A stretch of DNA of 64,000 bases from Moraxellaceae bacterium (GTDB lineage: Bacteria; Pseudomonadota; Gammaproteobacteria; Pseudomonadales; Moraxellaceae). Positions 50,118-59,468 of this stretch are shown here, piece after piece; position 1 is the first letter of the stretch, and each line of letters opens with the position of its first letter. A model generated the notes under the pieces. The model had not been told where the DNA came from and did not search any database. It worked only from the letters and a program-made list of their open reading frames with translations. The position numbers and the translations under genes are program-made. The DNA is taken from contig JAQZBP010000001.1 of the NCBI GenBank assembly GCA_029237815.1, forward strand, positions 248,001 through 312,000, in the 5' to 3' direction.

Positions 50118-50546
50118 TCAAATCTTAAGTTCTTGCGGCTGCTGTGCGGCATGCGGGTGCTCGGCACCGGCATAGACCTTCAGCTTGCTCAGCATTGCGC
50201 GACCCAGCGGGCCCTTAGGCAGCATACCCTTGACAGCAATCTCCAGGGGCTTTTCGGGTTTGGCCACAACCAGCTTCTCGAAGCTGATGCTCTTGAGGCC
50301 ACCCGGATAACCGGTGTGGTGATAGTACTGCTTGGCCTGAGCCTTGTTACCGGTGATGGCCACCTTGCCGGCGTTGATCACGACGATATAGTCGCCGGTA
50401 TCCACGTGCGGGGTGAACTCCGGCTTATGCTTGCCGCGCAGACGGCGGGCAATCTCGGAGGCGAGACGACCCAGGGTCTTGCCATTGGCATCGACCACGA
50501 ACCAGTCACGCTTCACCGTTTCCGGCTTGGCACTGATAGTCTTCAT
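50118..50546 (-). CDS. rplM: 50S ribosomal protein L13
   Basis: Large-subunit assembly protein of 142 residues. Landmarks are [37 protein letters not shown], and [15 protein letters not shown] at the C-terminus. The ATG at [15 protein letters not shown] matches the family; the longer frame includes the promoter and is rejected. In E. coli L13 represses its own operon through the mRNA leader; a similar leader of about 55 nt with a small GGGGAG/CCCC hairpin is present here. Confidence 0.98.
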   Translation of the reverse strand: MKTISAKPETVKRDWFVVDANGKTLGRLASEIARRLRGKHKPEFTPHVDTGDYIVVINAGKVAITGNKAQAKQYYHHTGYPGGLKSISFEKLVVAKPEKPLEIAVKGMLPKGPLGRAMLSKLKVYAGAEHPHAAQQPQELKI

Positions 50547-50608
50547 TGCATTAACGCCTGTAAACAATAGGGCTGCAGACGGGGAGCCCCCCGCCAAAGA
50601 GGACGCGC

Positions 50609-50637
50609 ATCTTACCCAAGCAGGCCGGCTTTGACAA
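50609..50637 (-). promoter_or_regulatory. Sigma-70 promoter of rplM-rpsI
   Basis: On the minus strand TTGTCA and TAAGAT are exactly 17 bp apart, about 60 bp upstream of rplM. Confidence 0.75.
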
Positions 50638-50729
50638 CCTCTCCTCAATCGTAATCTTTGCTCGGTCAGCGGCGCCATTCTGGCGGTCGCGCCGGCCTAG
50701 ATGATGCCCATATAGATGACGCTCCACCC

Positions 50730-51824
50730 TTACGCCTGATGCTCGCTGGCAAGATACTCCTTGGACTGCATCTCCAGCAGCCGGGACTTGGTCCGCTCGA
50801 TCTCAAAGCTCAGACGCCCTCCCTCATAGAGGTTTGCAATACCCGCTTCGGCGGAAACCACCAGCTTTACCCGGCGGTCGTAGAACTCATCCACCATATT
50901 GATAAAGCGACGAACGGCGTTGTCGTTCCGGGCATCCATGACCGGGATGCCCGAAATCAGCACTGAATGGTACTCCCGGGCAATCTCGATGTAGTCGATG
51001 GCCGCCCGGGGCGTCTCACAAAGCTCGCTAAAGGTCGCCCATAGGACGTCCTCGCCATGATTGAGCACGCTAATGTCACGCTCGTTCACGTGGATGACCC
51101 CGGCCCCCTTGCCAACCCCTCCCGTCAGCTCCTCGAAGCGCTGCCGCATGGCTGCCTCAGCCTCGGGACCGAGGGGAGTGTAATAAAGGGAGGCCTTTTC
51201 CAGTACGCGCAGCCGGTAGTCGACGCCAGCATCGACATTCAGCACATCACAGTGCTTCTTAAGCAGGGCGATTGCCGGCAGAAATCGCTCACGCTGGAGG
51301 CCGTTTTCATAGAGCCGGTCGGGCGGGATGTTGCTGGTTGCCACGAGCGTGACGCCTCGGCGGAACAGCTGGTCAAACAACCCGCCCAGCAGCATGGCGT
51401 CGGTGATATCGGTCACAAAGAACTCGTCGAAGCAGATCACCACAGCCTCCTGCTGCAGCCGATCGGCCACCACCTCGAGTGGATTGCGCGTGCCCTTGAG
51501 ACCATTCAGCTCTTTGTGGACGCGCTGCATGAACCGGTGAAAGTGAATGCGCAACTTGCGGCGGAAAGGTAAGGAATCGAAAAACACGTCCATGAGGTAG
51601 GTCTTGCCACGCCCCACTCCACCCCACATATAGAGGCCGCGCACGGGTTCAACGGCATTCTTCGGGAGTCGCAGCCGGCCCAGCAGGCGCGCGTCCCGGG
51701 CAGCGTTGTAACGTTCCATCAGGTCGTCCTTTACCCTCTGCAGGTGACGCACGGCGGTGGCTTGGGCTTCATCCGCGTGAAAGCCGGGCCGGCGTAAGTC
51801 GTGCTGGTAACGCTCAAGAGGCAT
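50730..51824 (-). CDS. zapE: Cell division protein ZapE (AFG1-like ATPase)
   Basis: Peripheral AAA-type ATPase that associates with the Z ring late in division in E. coli. The 364-residue protein has the P-loop MWGGVGRGKTYLMDVFFDSL, VICFDEFFVTDITDAMLL (Walker B) and VTLVATSNIPPDRLYENGLQ (sensor 1). The N-terminal LERYQHDLRRPGFHADEAQ is also typical. Placement next to rplM-rpsI is conserved in gammaproteobacteria. Confidence 0.95.
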   Translation of the reverse strand: MPLERYQHDLRRPGFHADEAQATAVRHLQRVKDDLMERYNAARDARLLGRLRLPKNAVEPVRGLYMWGGVGRGKTYLMDVFFDSLPFRRKLRIHFHRFMQRVHKELNGLKGTRNPLEVVADRLQQEAVVICFDEFFVTDITDAMLLGGLFDQLFRRGVTLVATSNIPPDRLYENGLQRERFLPAIALLKKHCDVLNVDAGVDYRLRVLEKASLYYTPLGPEAEAAMRQRFEELTGGVGKGAGVIHVNERDISVLNHGEDVLWATFSELCETPRAAIDYIEIAREYHSVLISGIPVMDARNDNAVRRFINMVDEFYDRRVKLVVSAEAGIANLYEGGRLSFEIERTKSRLLEMQSKEYLASEHQA

Positions 51825-51844
51825 GGATAGATCCGGTTCTCAGG

Positions 51845-52480
51845 CTAGGGGTTCAAGCGGGCGGCCAATTCTGCCTTGAGCTGGGACAGACGGCCATGGA
51901 AGAAGTGGCCGACGCCGGCAAAGCGGACAACCTCGGGGGACAGCCGACGGGAGTCGGCCCAGTCGCCAACCATCGCAGGATCCACCACATCGTCAGCATC
52001 CCCCTGCAAGACGATGGTTGCGGCAGGCACCTCAAGCCCGGCAAACCCGGGATATTGCACGGGCGGCGCCACCAGCACGAGCTGACGAAGTGAAAGTCCA
52101 GCCGGCAGGCGCGCCGCCGCGGCGGCGGCCACCCAGGCGCCGAAGGAAAAGCCGCCCAGAGAAACGGTATTCACGTCCTGCTCCTTGTGCAGCCACTGCA
52201 GTACGGCCAGGAGATCATCAATTTCGCCAACTCCGTCCGCATGCAGGCCTGCGCTGGCGCCAACACCCCTGAAATTGAAGCGAAGTGTGGCCATTCCGGC
52301 GTCCCGCCAGACCCTTGCCAGCGTGGTCACGACCTTGTTGCCCATGGTGCCGCCATGCAGGGGATGCGGATGACAGATCACCGCCGCCTCGTGGACGTTC
52401 ACAACCGATGGCGACCATATCGCTTCCAGCCCCCCTGCCGGCCCCGGGATCACCACGAATTGTTCATCACTGGCCGACAT
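51845..52480 (-). CDS. Alpha/beta hydrolase, dienelactone hydrolase-like
   Basis: Cytoplasmic alpha/beta hydrolase of 211 residues with unknown substrate. It shows the oxyanion/His strand region ICHPHPLHGGTMGNKVV, the nucleophile elbow GGFSFGAW, an acidic DADDVV after the sixth strand and a late GVGHFFHG His, so a Ser-Asp-His triad looks complete. The ATG at MSASDEQFVV was chosen; the longer frame covers zapG antisense. It follows zapE-divergent space by about 20 bp and may be co-transcribed upstream of zapE. Confidence 0.8.
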   Translation of the reverse strand: MSASDEQFVVIPGPAGGLEAIWSPSVVNVHEAAVICHPHPLHGGTMGNKVVTTLARVWRDAGMATLRFNFRGVGASAGLHADGVGEIDDLLAVLQWLHKEQDVNTVSLGGFSFGAWVAAAAAARLPAGLSLRQLVLVAPPVQYPGFAGLEVPAATIVLQGDADDVVDPAMVGDWADSRRLSPEVVRFAGVGHFFHGRLSQLKAELAARLNP

Positions 52481-52588
52481 CAGGATTCCCCTTACACAAC
52501 GCTTCTTAGACCTGAAACAAACGCATAGACTAGCGCCGGACAGCAAAAACTTCCGCCCCTCTGGAAGGGCAGCGAACAGGAGACATGC

Positions 52589-53023
52589 ATGAGCTGGCTG
52601 CTCTATCTCATCGTCTTGATTGTCGGCGGCTTTGGAGGCTACGTGCTCGCCAAGAGCCGCAATCCCGACACGCGCGTGCGCGAGCTGGAAGAGCACCTGC
52701 GCGCCCTGCAGGGCAAGTTCGACCACTATCAGGAAGCCGTCACACAGCACTTCGTGACTACTGCACAGCTGGTAAACAGCGTGACGCAGGGCTACCGCGA
52801 ACTGCATGAACACCTGCAGCACGGCGCCGAGAACCTCTGCGCCGACAATCGCCGCCAGGGCAGCGGCAATCCCGCGCAATCATTCGAGCGCCTCGAGGCA
52901 CCGCGCGCCCTGCAAAGCACGCTGAAGGACGACCACTACACGGTGGAGCCTCCGCGTGACTACGCCACGAAAAAGCCCACCGATCGTGGTGCACTCGACG
53001 AAGAGTACGGCTTCCGCGAGTAA
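52589..53023 (+). CDS. zapG: Z-ring associated protein ZapG (YhcB, DUF1043)
   Basis: Inner-membrane protein of 144 residues with one N-terminal membrane helix (about 3-20, LLYLIVLIVGGFGGYVLA), then a coiled coil (VRELEEHLRALQGKFDHYQEAV) and the conserved FVTTAQLVNSVTQGYRELHEHL. YhcB/ZapG helps coordinate envelope growth and division in E. coli. AGGAGA lies upstream of the ATG. The C-terminal tail is polar and likely disordered. Confidence 0.93.
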   Translation: MSWLLYLIVLIVGGFGGYVLAKSRNPDTRVRELEEHLRALQGKFDHYQEAVTQHFVTTAQLVNSVTQGYRELHEHLQHGAENLCADNRRQGSGNPAQSFERLEAPRALQSTLKDDHYTVEPPRDYATKKPTDRGALDEEYGFRE

Positions 53024-53089
53024 GCCCCAGCCCCTCCCTGCCCGCTGAGCGTTGTATTTCACGCGGCGAGCCATGCGAACCTCGAAACA

Positions 53090-54151
53090 ATGCCCGACAT
53101 TGACGGCCTGCTGCTCTACTGCCGACCCGGCTTCGAAAAGGAAGTCGCGGCAGAAATCCAGTCGATCACGGGCGCGAAGGGTATCCACGGCTTTGCACGG
53201 GCCACTCCCGACAGTGGATTTGCGGTGTTCCAGCCCTACGGGCCCCCGAACGCGCTTCAGCAAGGGCAAGTACGCTTCGACGACCTGGTCTTTGCACGGC
53301 AACTCGTATTTCTTTTCCAGCGCGACCCGGCTCGACTGCCCACTGATGACCGCATCACCCCACTGCTCGGGATGCTGCGTGCCACCGACATGTCGTTTTC
53401 GGAGTTACGGGCCGAGACAGCGGATACCAACGACGCCAAGGAGCTATCAGGCTTCCTGCGCAACTTCACCCCCGCGCTGGAATCGGCGCTAAGAAAGGCC
53501 GGCATCCTGGACTGGCGGGCTCCCCAGGCCCTGCATCTGTTCTTCGAGGATTCCACCACGGTCCTGGCAGGCTTTTCCCGCGCCGAAAATGCCTCCCCTT
53601 GGCCGCTTGGCATCCCCCGCCTGAGATTCCCTGGCGCCGCCCCGAGCCGCTAGACCCTCAAGCTGGAGGAAGCCTTCCTGCACTTCCTCTCGGCCGACGA
53701 GCGCGCGTCCCTCCTTCGCGAGGGCGCCACCGCGGTCGACCTGGGAGCCGCTCCCGGCGGCTGGACCTGGCAGCTGGTACGCCATGGCCTGGCGGTGACC
53801 GCGATCGACAATGGCGCCATGGACGCCACCCTGATGCAAAGCGGCCAGGTCGAGCACCTGCGCACCGACGGCTTCCGCTACCGCCCGCCACGCCCGGTCA
53901 CCTGGCTGGTCTGCGACATGGTCGAGAAGCCACTGCGGGTGGCCGAGCTCTGCGCGCGCTGGGTGGCGGAAGGGGCCGCGGAACAGGCCATGTTCAACCT
54001 CAAGCTCCCCATGAAGAAGCGCTTGGATGAGGTCAGGCTCTGCCGGGAAGCTATTGCCCTCCCCTTTAGGGGTAGCCCCTATCAGCTCAGGCTCAAGCAG
54101 CTCTACCACGACCGTGAGGAAGTGACCGCCTACCTGAGCCGCCCTCGCTAA
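53090..54151 (+). pseudogene. rlmM: rlmM (23S rRNA C2498 2'-O-methyltransferase) interrupted by an in-frame TAG
   Basis: The reading frame encodes an RlmM homolog over its full length, but codon 188 is TAG (53651-53653). Before it: LLLYCRPGFEKEVAAEI, ADTNDAKELSGFLRNF and GIPRLRFPGAAPSR. After it, in the same frame: TLKLEEAFLHFL, the SAM site AVDLGAAPGGWTWQLV, VCDMVEKPLRVAEL and NLKLPMKKR, ending LYHDREEVTAYL. E. coli RlmM has Ser at the stop position (APSRSTLKLEEAF), and TCG to TAG is one base. The rest of the frame is intact, so the event is recent, a sequencing error, or a read-through site. Confidence 0.9.
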
Positions 54152-54382
54152 GACTTCCCACTCAGGCGATACGCCACCGTCCCGCAAAATCTGCCCTTCA
54201 CCCTGCCAGACGCCTGTTTACGCCTAGTGCTTTTCGGTATTCTTCCTGCGCCAGCCGAAGTGTCCGCTTACTTTGGCAAGGAATGGCGTGAGGCGCCTGG
54301 TCCGGCCGGACTCCTCACTCGCGGAACCATAAAAGTTGCTGCCGTAGCACGGCATCGTAAAACAACAACCGGGTAATCAAAC
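54152..54382. other. Intergenic region upstream of the TRAP permease gene
   Basis: About 230 bp between rlmM and the TRAP permease gene. No gene, tRNA or clear terminator was recognised. A promoter for the downstream gene is expected here but none could be assigned with confidence. Confidence 0.4.
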
Positions 54383-56515
54383 ATGAGCCAAGAAGGCAAC
54401 ACCCAGGGCCCGAAGTTTCTCGGCCGCACCCCCACTGAATGGCTGCTCAGCCTCCCTATCTTCTCACTACTGCTGCTGACCCTCGTCATCGGCACCGGGG
54501 AGTATTTCCACGGGCAGCTGCTGCGCATGGGCGAAAACATGTTCGGCAACCAGGCGCAAGGCGTGCAGTACTTCATGCTGCGTGCCGATCCGGAAAAGCC
54601 GGACTGCGATGCGAATCCTGACATCGAAGCCGCCATCACCATGGAATTGATGAACAAGTCCGGCGGTGGCGATGCCATCGACGCGCTGTTCGCCGATGAA
54701 GCCAAGGATCCGGAAGCCATCCGTGCCTCCCTGCTGAAAGCCGCCGAGCTTTGCAAGGAAAAGCATGTGATGTACGAGAAGATCGTGGAGAACCTCACCC
54801 CGACGGTAAAGGCCTACCGCGCGGTGGAAACCTCCTTCTTCGGCATCTTCCGCTTCGGTACGGAAAACCGTCCGCTACTCCTCCTGCTGATGGTGATGCT
54901 GGCCTCCATCCATACCACGCTGGGCGAGCACCATATCGCCCTGCGTCCGCCGAAGACCCGTGTGGACTTCCGCATCTACTCGATCACGATGACGGCCGCC
55001 AACGCGCTGCTGACCTTCTCCAGCGTGAAATACCTGCAGATGCAGATCAATTCGGGCATCCCGGTCGACAAGCCCTGGCTGTACTACCTGTGGATCAGCA
55101 TGTTCAGCATCCTCACGCTGATCAGCTTCAAGCAGGTCATCTTCATGCCCAAGCGCGCCGAGGCAGGTGGCACTGTCGGGATGGCCCTGCTGTCGATCCC
55201 GCTCTACGCCTGGATGTCGCTGATCGGTGGTTCCTACTTCCTCGGCCAGCAGCACTGGTCGGCCCAGGCCATCTACCTGAACCAGATGGTGGAGCTGTCG
55301 GGCATCTTCCTGAATCTCGCGCTCTTCATCTGGGCGGGCATGCTGCTCAAGCAGACGCAGATGGTGGACCGCTTCCTGGACCTGCTGCGGCCCTGGAAGA
55401 TGTCGCCGGAAATGCTGACGTACATCATCCTGCTGGGCGCGGCCCTGCCGACCGCCTACACCGGTGCCTCGGGCATCTTCGTGATCGCGGCAGGCGCGCT
55501 GATCTATCACGAGGTGCGCCATGCCGGCGGCAGCCGCCAGTTCGCGCTGGCCGCCTCCGCCATGTCCGGCTCGCTGGGCGTCGTGCTGCGCCCTTGCCTG
55601 CTCATCGTGCTGATCGCCGCCCTCAACAAGCAGGTCACCACGCAGCAGCTCTACGGCTGGGGCGTCGCGGTGTTCTTCCTGACTTCCACTCTCTTCCTGG
55701 TGGCGGCGCAGATGTCGCGCACCAAGAAGGTGAAGCTGGAAAACCCGTCCGTTGCCTTCCCCGCCATGATCAGGAACATCGGCCCGGTGATCCCCTACAT
55801 GGTCGTGTTCCTCGTGGTGGTGCTGTTCTACAAGTACGCCCTGAACACCAAGCTGGACGAGTTCACCGCGCCGGTGATCATGCCCATCATCATGCTCTTC
55901 CTGCTGATCTTCGATCGCCTGCGCAAGAACCGTAAGCCGGACGAGACCGAAGAAGAGGTCGGCCCCTCCGCCGCCGTCCCCGGCCGCGGCTTCAAGGCCC
56001 TGGAAGGCTCCATCCGCTTCGCCACCAACGAGACCATCGCCCACATCGGTGCGCTGATCCTGCTGATGGCCCTGTCGCTGAGCATGGGCGGCGTGGTGGA
56101 ACGCTCCGGCATCATGGAAACCTTCCCGCACCAGTTCCCGAACATCTGGATCGCGATGGCGCTGTTCGTCGGCATCATGGTGTTCCTGGGCATGGTCATG
56201 GACCCCTTCGGCGCCGTGATCCTGGTGTCCGCGACGCTGGCCCCGATCGCCTACAACAACGGCATCGATCCGGTGCACTTCTGGATGATGGTGCTGGTGG
56301 CCTTCGAACTCGGCTACCTCACGCCACCGGTGGCGCTCAACCAGTTGCTGCTGCGCCAGGTGGTCGGCGAGGAGGAAACGGCAAAGGCCGGGGAAGAGGT
56401 GAAACACCTCGGCTTCTACCGTCGCTACGAGCGCTGGATCCTGCCCTGCCTCGTGATGGGCGCCGGCCTGCTGATCGTGGCCTTCGGCCCGCTGATCGCG
56501 AAAGCCTGGTCCTGA
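54383..56515 (+). CDS. TRAP transporter permease with fused small (DctQ-like) and large (DctM-like) subunits
   Basis: Inner-membrane protein of 710 residues. An N-terminal helix (about 22-38) is followed by a soluble loop of about 120 residues carrying two Cys (C75, C124) that could form a disulfide. A DctQ-like four-helix part comes next, then a DctM-like region with ILLGAALPTAYTGASGIFVIAAGALIYHEVR-type helices, FVGIMVFLGMVMDPFGAVIL and ELGYLTPPVALNQLLLRQV near the end, which is characteristic of TRAP large permeases. No substrate-binding (DctP) gene lies nearby, so the binding partner is elsewhere or absent. Substrate unknown. A terminator follows. Confidence 0.8.
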   Translation: MSQEGNTQGPKFLGRTPTEWLLSLPIFSLLLLTLVIGTGEYFHGQLLRMGENMFGNQAQGVQYFMLRADPEKPDCDANPDIEAAITMELMNKSGGGDAIDALFADEAKDPEAIRASLLKAAELCKEKHVMYEKIVENLTPTVKAYRAVETSFFGIFRFGTENRPLLLLLMVMLASIHTTLGEHHIALRPPKTRVDFRIYSITMTAANALLTFSSVKYLQMQINSGIPVDKPWLYYLWISMFSILTLISFKQVIFMPKRAEAGGTVGMALLSIPLYAWMSLIGGSYFLGQQHWSAQAIYLNQMVELSGIFLNLALFIWAGMLLKQTQMVDRFLDLLRPWKMSPEMLTYIILLGAALPTAYTGASGIFVIAAGALIYHEVRHAGGSRQFALAASAMSGSLGVVLRPCLLIVLIAALNKQVTTQQLYGWGVAVFFLTSTLFLVAAQMSRTKKVKLENPSVAFPAMIRNIGPVIPYMVVFLVVVLFYKYALNTKLDEFTAPVIMPIIMLFLLIFDRLRKNRKPDETEEEVGPSAAVPGRGFKALEGSIRFATNETIAHIGALILLMALSLSMGGVVERSGIMETFPHQFPNIWIAMALFVGIMVFLGMVMDPFGAVILVSATLAPIAYNNGIDPVHFWMMVLVAFELGYLTPPVALNQLLLRQVVGEEETAKAGEEVKHLGFYRRYERWILPCLVMGAGLLIVAFGPLIAKAWS

Positions 56516-56528
56516 TCCAACCGCTGTA

Positions 56529-56562
56529 ACAAAAAAGCCGGCATCTGCCGGCTTTTTTGTTT
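56529..56562. terminator. Bidirectional terminator after the TRAP permease gene
   Basis: AAAAAAGCCGGC-ATCT-GCCGGCTTTTTT: six GC-rich pairs extended by A/T runs, about 15 bp after the stop. It can also serve the minus-strand Nif3-family gene. Confidence 0.9.
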
Positions 56563-56656
56563 TTGGGAAACGGACGAATTTTTTTCTGAAAACGGGTGGA
56601 GCGGGTGTCGGGCTGATGCCCGACCCACTCACGCGGAAGGCGATCCAGGGCAGTGG

Positions 56657-57418
56657 TCAGACGGGGTTGTCGATGTCGACGAACTCGACCGGCACGCCGA
56701 GCTTCTGCGCCACGAACTCGCCGAGCGCCTTGACGCCATAGCGCTCGGTCGCATGGTGGCCGCAGCCGAAGTAATGGATGCCGGCCTCGCGCGCGGCATG
56801 CACCGTCGGTTCGGAAATCTCCCCGGAAATGTACGCGTCCAGCCCCAGTTCGATGGCCTTGTCGATATAGCCCTGCGCCGCCCCCGTGCACCAGCCGATA
56901 CGGCGGATCTGCACCGGCCCGCCCGCGATCACCTGCGGCGCCCGGCCCAGCATCTTTTCGATATGGGTGGCGAAATCCTCGACGCTGACCGGACGCGCCA
57001 GCGTCGCCGTGTTGCCGATGGCGCGCGGATTGCCCGGCTCAAGAGAGCCGTCAGGCAGCAGTTCGAGCTGCTTCGCGAGCTGGGCGTTGTTGCCTAGCGC
57101 CGGGTGGGCATCCAGTGGCAGGTGGTAGGCGATCAGGGAAATGTCGTGCGCCAGCAGCTTGTTCAGGCGCTGCCGCTTCATGCCGGTGATGCGCATGTCC
57201 TCGCCTTTCCAAAAGTAGCCGTGGTGCACCAGGAGGGCGTCGGCCTTGCGCGCGATGGCGGCATCGATGAGGGCGGCAGAGGCCGTCACGCCGGTGACGA
57301 TGCGGCGGACATGGGGGTTGCCCTCCACCTGCAGGCCGTTGGGGCAGTAGTCCTGGAAACGGGCAGGCTCCAGGGTGGCATCGAGCAGGGAGAGGACTTC
57401 GCGCAGCATGAGGGTCAT
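56657..57418 (-). CDS. Nif3-like dinuclear metal center protein (YbgI/DUF34)
   Basis: Hexameric metal-binding protein of 253 residues; family members have proposed GTP cyclohydrolase I-like or metal-chaperone roles, but function is unsettled. The metal ligands are visible in LLVHHGYFWKGEDMRI, AYHLPLDAHPALGNNAQLA and, near the C-terminus, FGCGHHATERYGVKALGE. Divergent from the DegS-like protease gene across about 70 bp. Confidence 0.9.
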   Translation of the reverse strand: MTLMLREVLSLLDATLEPARFQDYCPNGLQVEGNPHVRRIVTGVTASAALIDAAIARKADALLVHHGYFWKGEDMRITGMKRQRLNKLLAHDISLIAYHLPLDAHPALGNNAQLAKQLELLPDGSLEPGNPRAIGNTATLARPVSVEDFATHIEKMLGRAPQVIAGGPVQIRRIGWCTGAAQGYIDKAIELGLDAYISGEISEPTVHAAREAGIHYFGCGHHATERYGVKALGEFVAQKLGVPVEFVDIDNPV

Positions 57419-57432
57419 GAACAGTTATTCCC

Positions 57433-57462
57433 TTGAATGGGTAAAAGCCAGCACCATATTGT
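57433..57462 (+). promoter_or_regulatory. Possible sigma-70 promoter of the DegS-like protease gene
   Basis: TTGAAT and TATTGT are 18 bp apart, with the predicted start about 22 bp before the ATG. Moderate match only. Confidence 0.4.
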
Positions 57463-57491
57463 CGCGAGCTACATGCAGAGGAAACCCCCAC

Positions 57492-58634
<1,143 letters not shown>

Positions 58635-58661
58635 GCGCGGTCACCGCGGCGTTACCGTGGG

Positions 58662-58690
58662 TTAACACGCGGCGCCGGCTTCTGCATAAT
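58662..58690 (+). promoter_or_regulatory. Predicted sigma-70 promoter of the RDD-SpoIIM-MoxR operon
   Basis: TTAACA and CATAAT are exactly 17 bp apart; predicted start is near 58697. The -10 overlaps the left arm of a perfect inverted repeat. Confidence 0.6.
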
Positions 58691-58716
58691 CGGACGGATT
58701 CGAGTTCCGTCCGATT
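58688..58716. promoter_or_regulatory. Perfect 11-bp inverted repeat overlapping the operon start
   Basis: AATCGGACGGA-TTCGAGT-TCCGTCCGATT: perfect 11-pair arms with a 7-base spacer, covering the -10 and the predicted +1. No T-run follows, so it is not a standard terminator. It could be an operator, or a hairpin at the 5' end of the mRNA. Confidence 0.6.
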
Positions 58717-58737
58717 CACAGCGCCAGGGATGCCTAC

Positions 58738-58788
58738 ATGAACGGCCTTAGCAGGTCCGCACCACGCCTGGCGATGGTCACGCCCTGA
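58738..58788 (+). CDS. Possible 16-codon leader peptide coupled to the RDD gene
   Basis: A short frame, MNGLSRSAPRLAMVTP, with AGGGA about 8 bp before the ATG. Its TGA overlaps the ATG of the RDD gene (TGATG), which itself has no Shine-Dalgarno. This fits translational coupling. The peptide has no recognisable attenuator codon run, and the frame could be chance. Confidence 0.35.
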   Translation: MNGLSRSAPRLAMVTP

Positions 58789-59468
58789 TGCTCGACACCA
58801 GCCAGTCCGTGGCCACGCCCGAAGGTGTCGACCTTGCCTTGGTGCCCGCCGGCGCCGTGCCGCGCGCCACGGCCTTCGCCATCGACCTCTTCATCCGCGG
58901 CCTCATCATCGGCGCCCTGGCGGCGCTGCTCGGCATTCTCGGCAAGCTCGGCCAGGGCCTCTTCCTGCTGATCCTCTTCCTCGTGGAGTGGTTCTACCCG
59001 GTGGCCTTCGAGGTGCTGGGCAAGGGCGCGACACCCGGCAAGCGCAGCGTCGGGCTGTGCGTGGTGGAAAGCGACGGGCGTCCCGTGGGCTTTGCCGCCT
59101 CCATCATCCGCAACCTGCTGCGCACCGCCGACTTCCTGCCCTTCCTCTTCGGCTTCGGCATCCTCTTCATGCTGTTCCATCCCCGCTTCCAGCGCCTCGG
59201 CGACCTGGCCGCCGGCACGCTCGTGGTGTGGGCGGCGACGCCGCTGAAGGCGCCCGAGCTGCCGTCGGCGCCGGTATGCGCGCCGGGCCTCAAGCTGCGG
59301 CTGGCCGAGCAGAAGGCGCTGATCGCGTTCGCCGAGCGCAGCCCGCGCCTGTCGGACTCGCGGCAGGCGGAGCTGGCGGACATCCTGGAGCCGCTGACGC
59401 AGGCCCGGGGGACTGAGGGCGTCACGCGGCTGCACGGCATGGCGCGCTGGCTGGCGGGGGAGCGATGA
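58788..59468 (+). CDS. RDD family membrane protein
   Basis: Integral membrane protein of 226 residues with the RDD domain: the first motif reads VPRATAFAIDLFIRG (R...D), and the later region KGATPGKRSVGLCVVES and FHPRFQRLGDLAAGTLVVW completes it. About four helices occupy residues 25-150; the C-terminal third is soluble. Function of RDD proteins is mostly unknown, with some links to ion transport. First structural gene of the six-gene operon; overlaps the SpoIIM gene by 4 bp. Confidence 0.88.
   Translation: MLDTSQSVATPEGVDLALVPAGAVPRATAFAIDLFIRGLIIGALAALLGILGKLGQGLFLLILFLVEWFYPVAFEVLGKGATPGKRSVGLCVVESDGRPVGFAASIIRNLLRTADFLPFLFGFGILFMLFHPRFQRLGDLAAGTLVVWAATPLKAPELPSAPVCAPGLKLRLAEQKALIAFAERSPRLSDSRQAELADILEPLTQARGTEGVTRLHGMARWLAGER

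Noticed and set aside
49498-50175. Plus-strand frame of 225 codons across tRNA-Gln and rpsI
   Set aside because: Antisense to two certain genes.
53795-54151. Separate 118-codon gene after the rlmM stop
   Set aside because: It is the in-frame C-terminal part of rlmM beginning at an internal Met beyond the SAM-binding motif, so it is not an independent gene.
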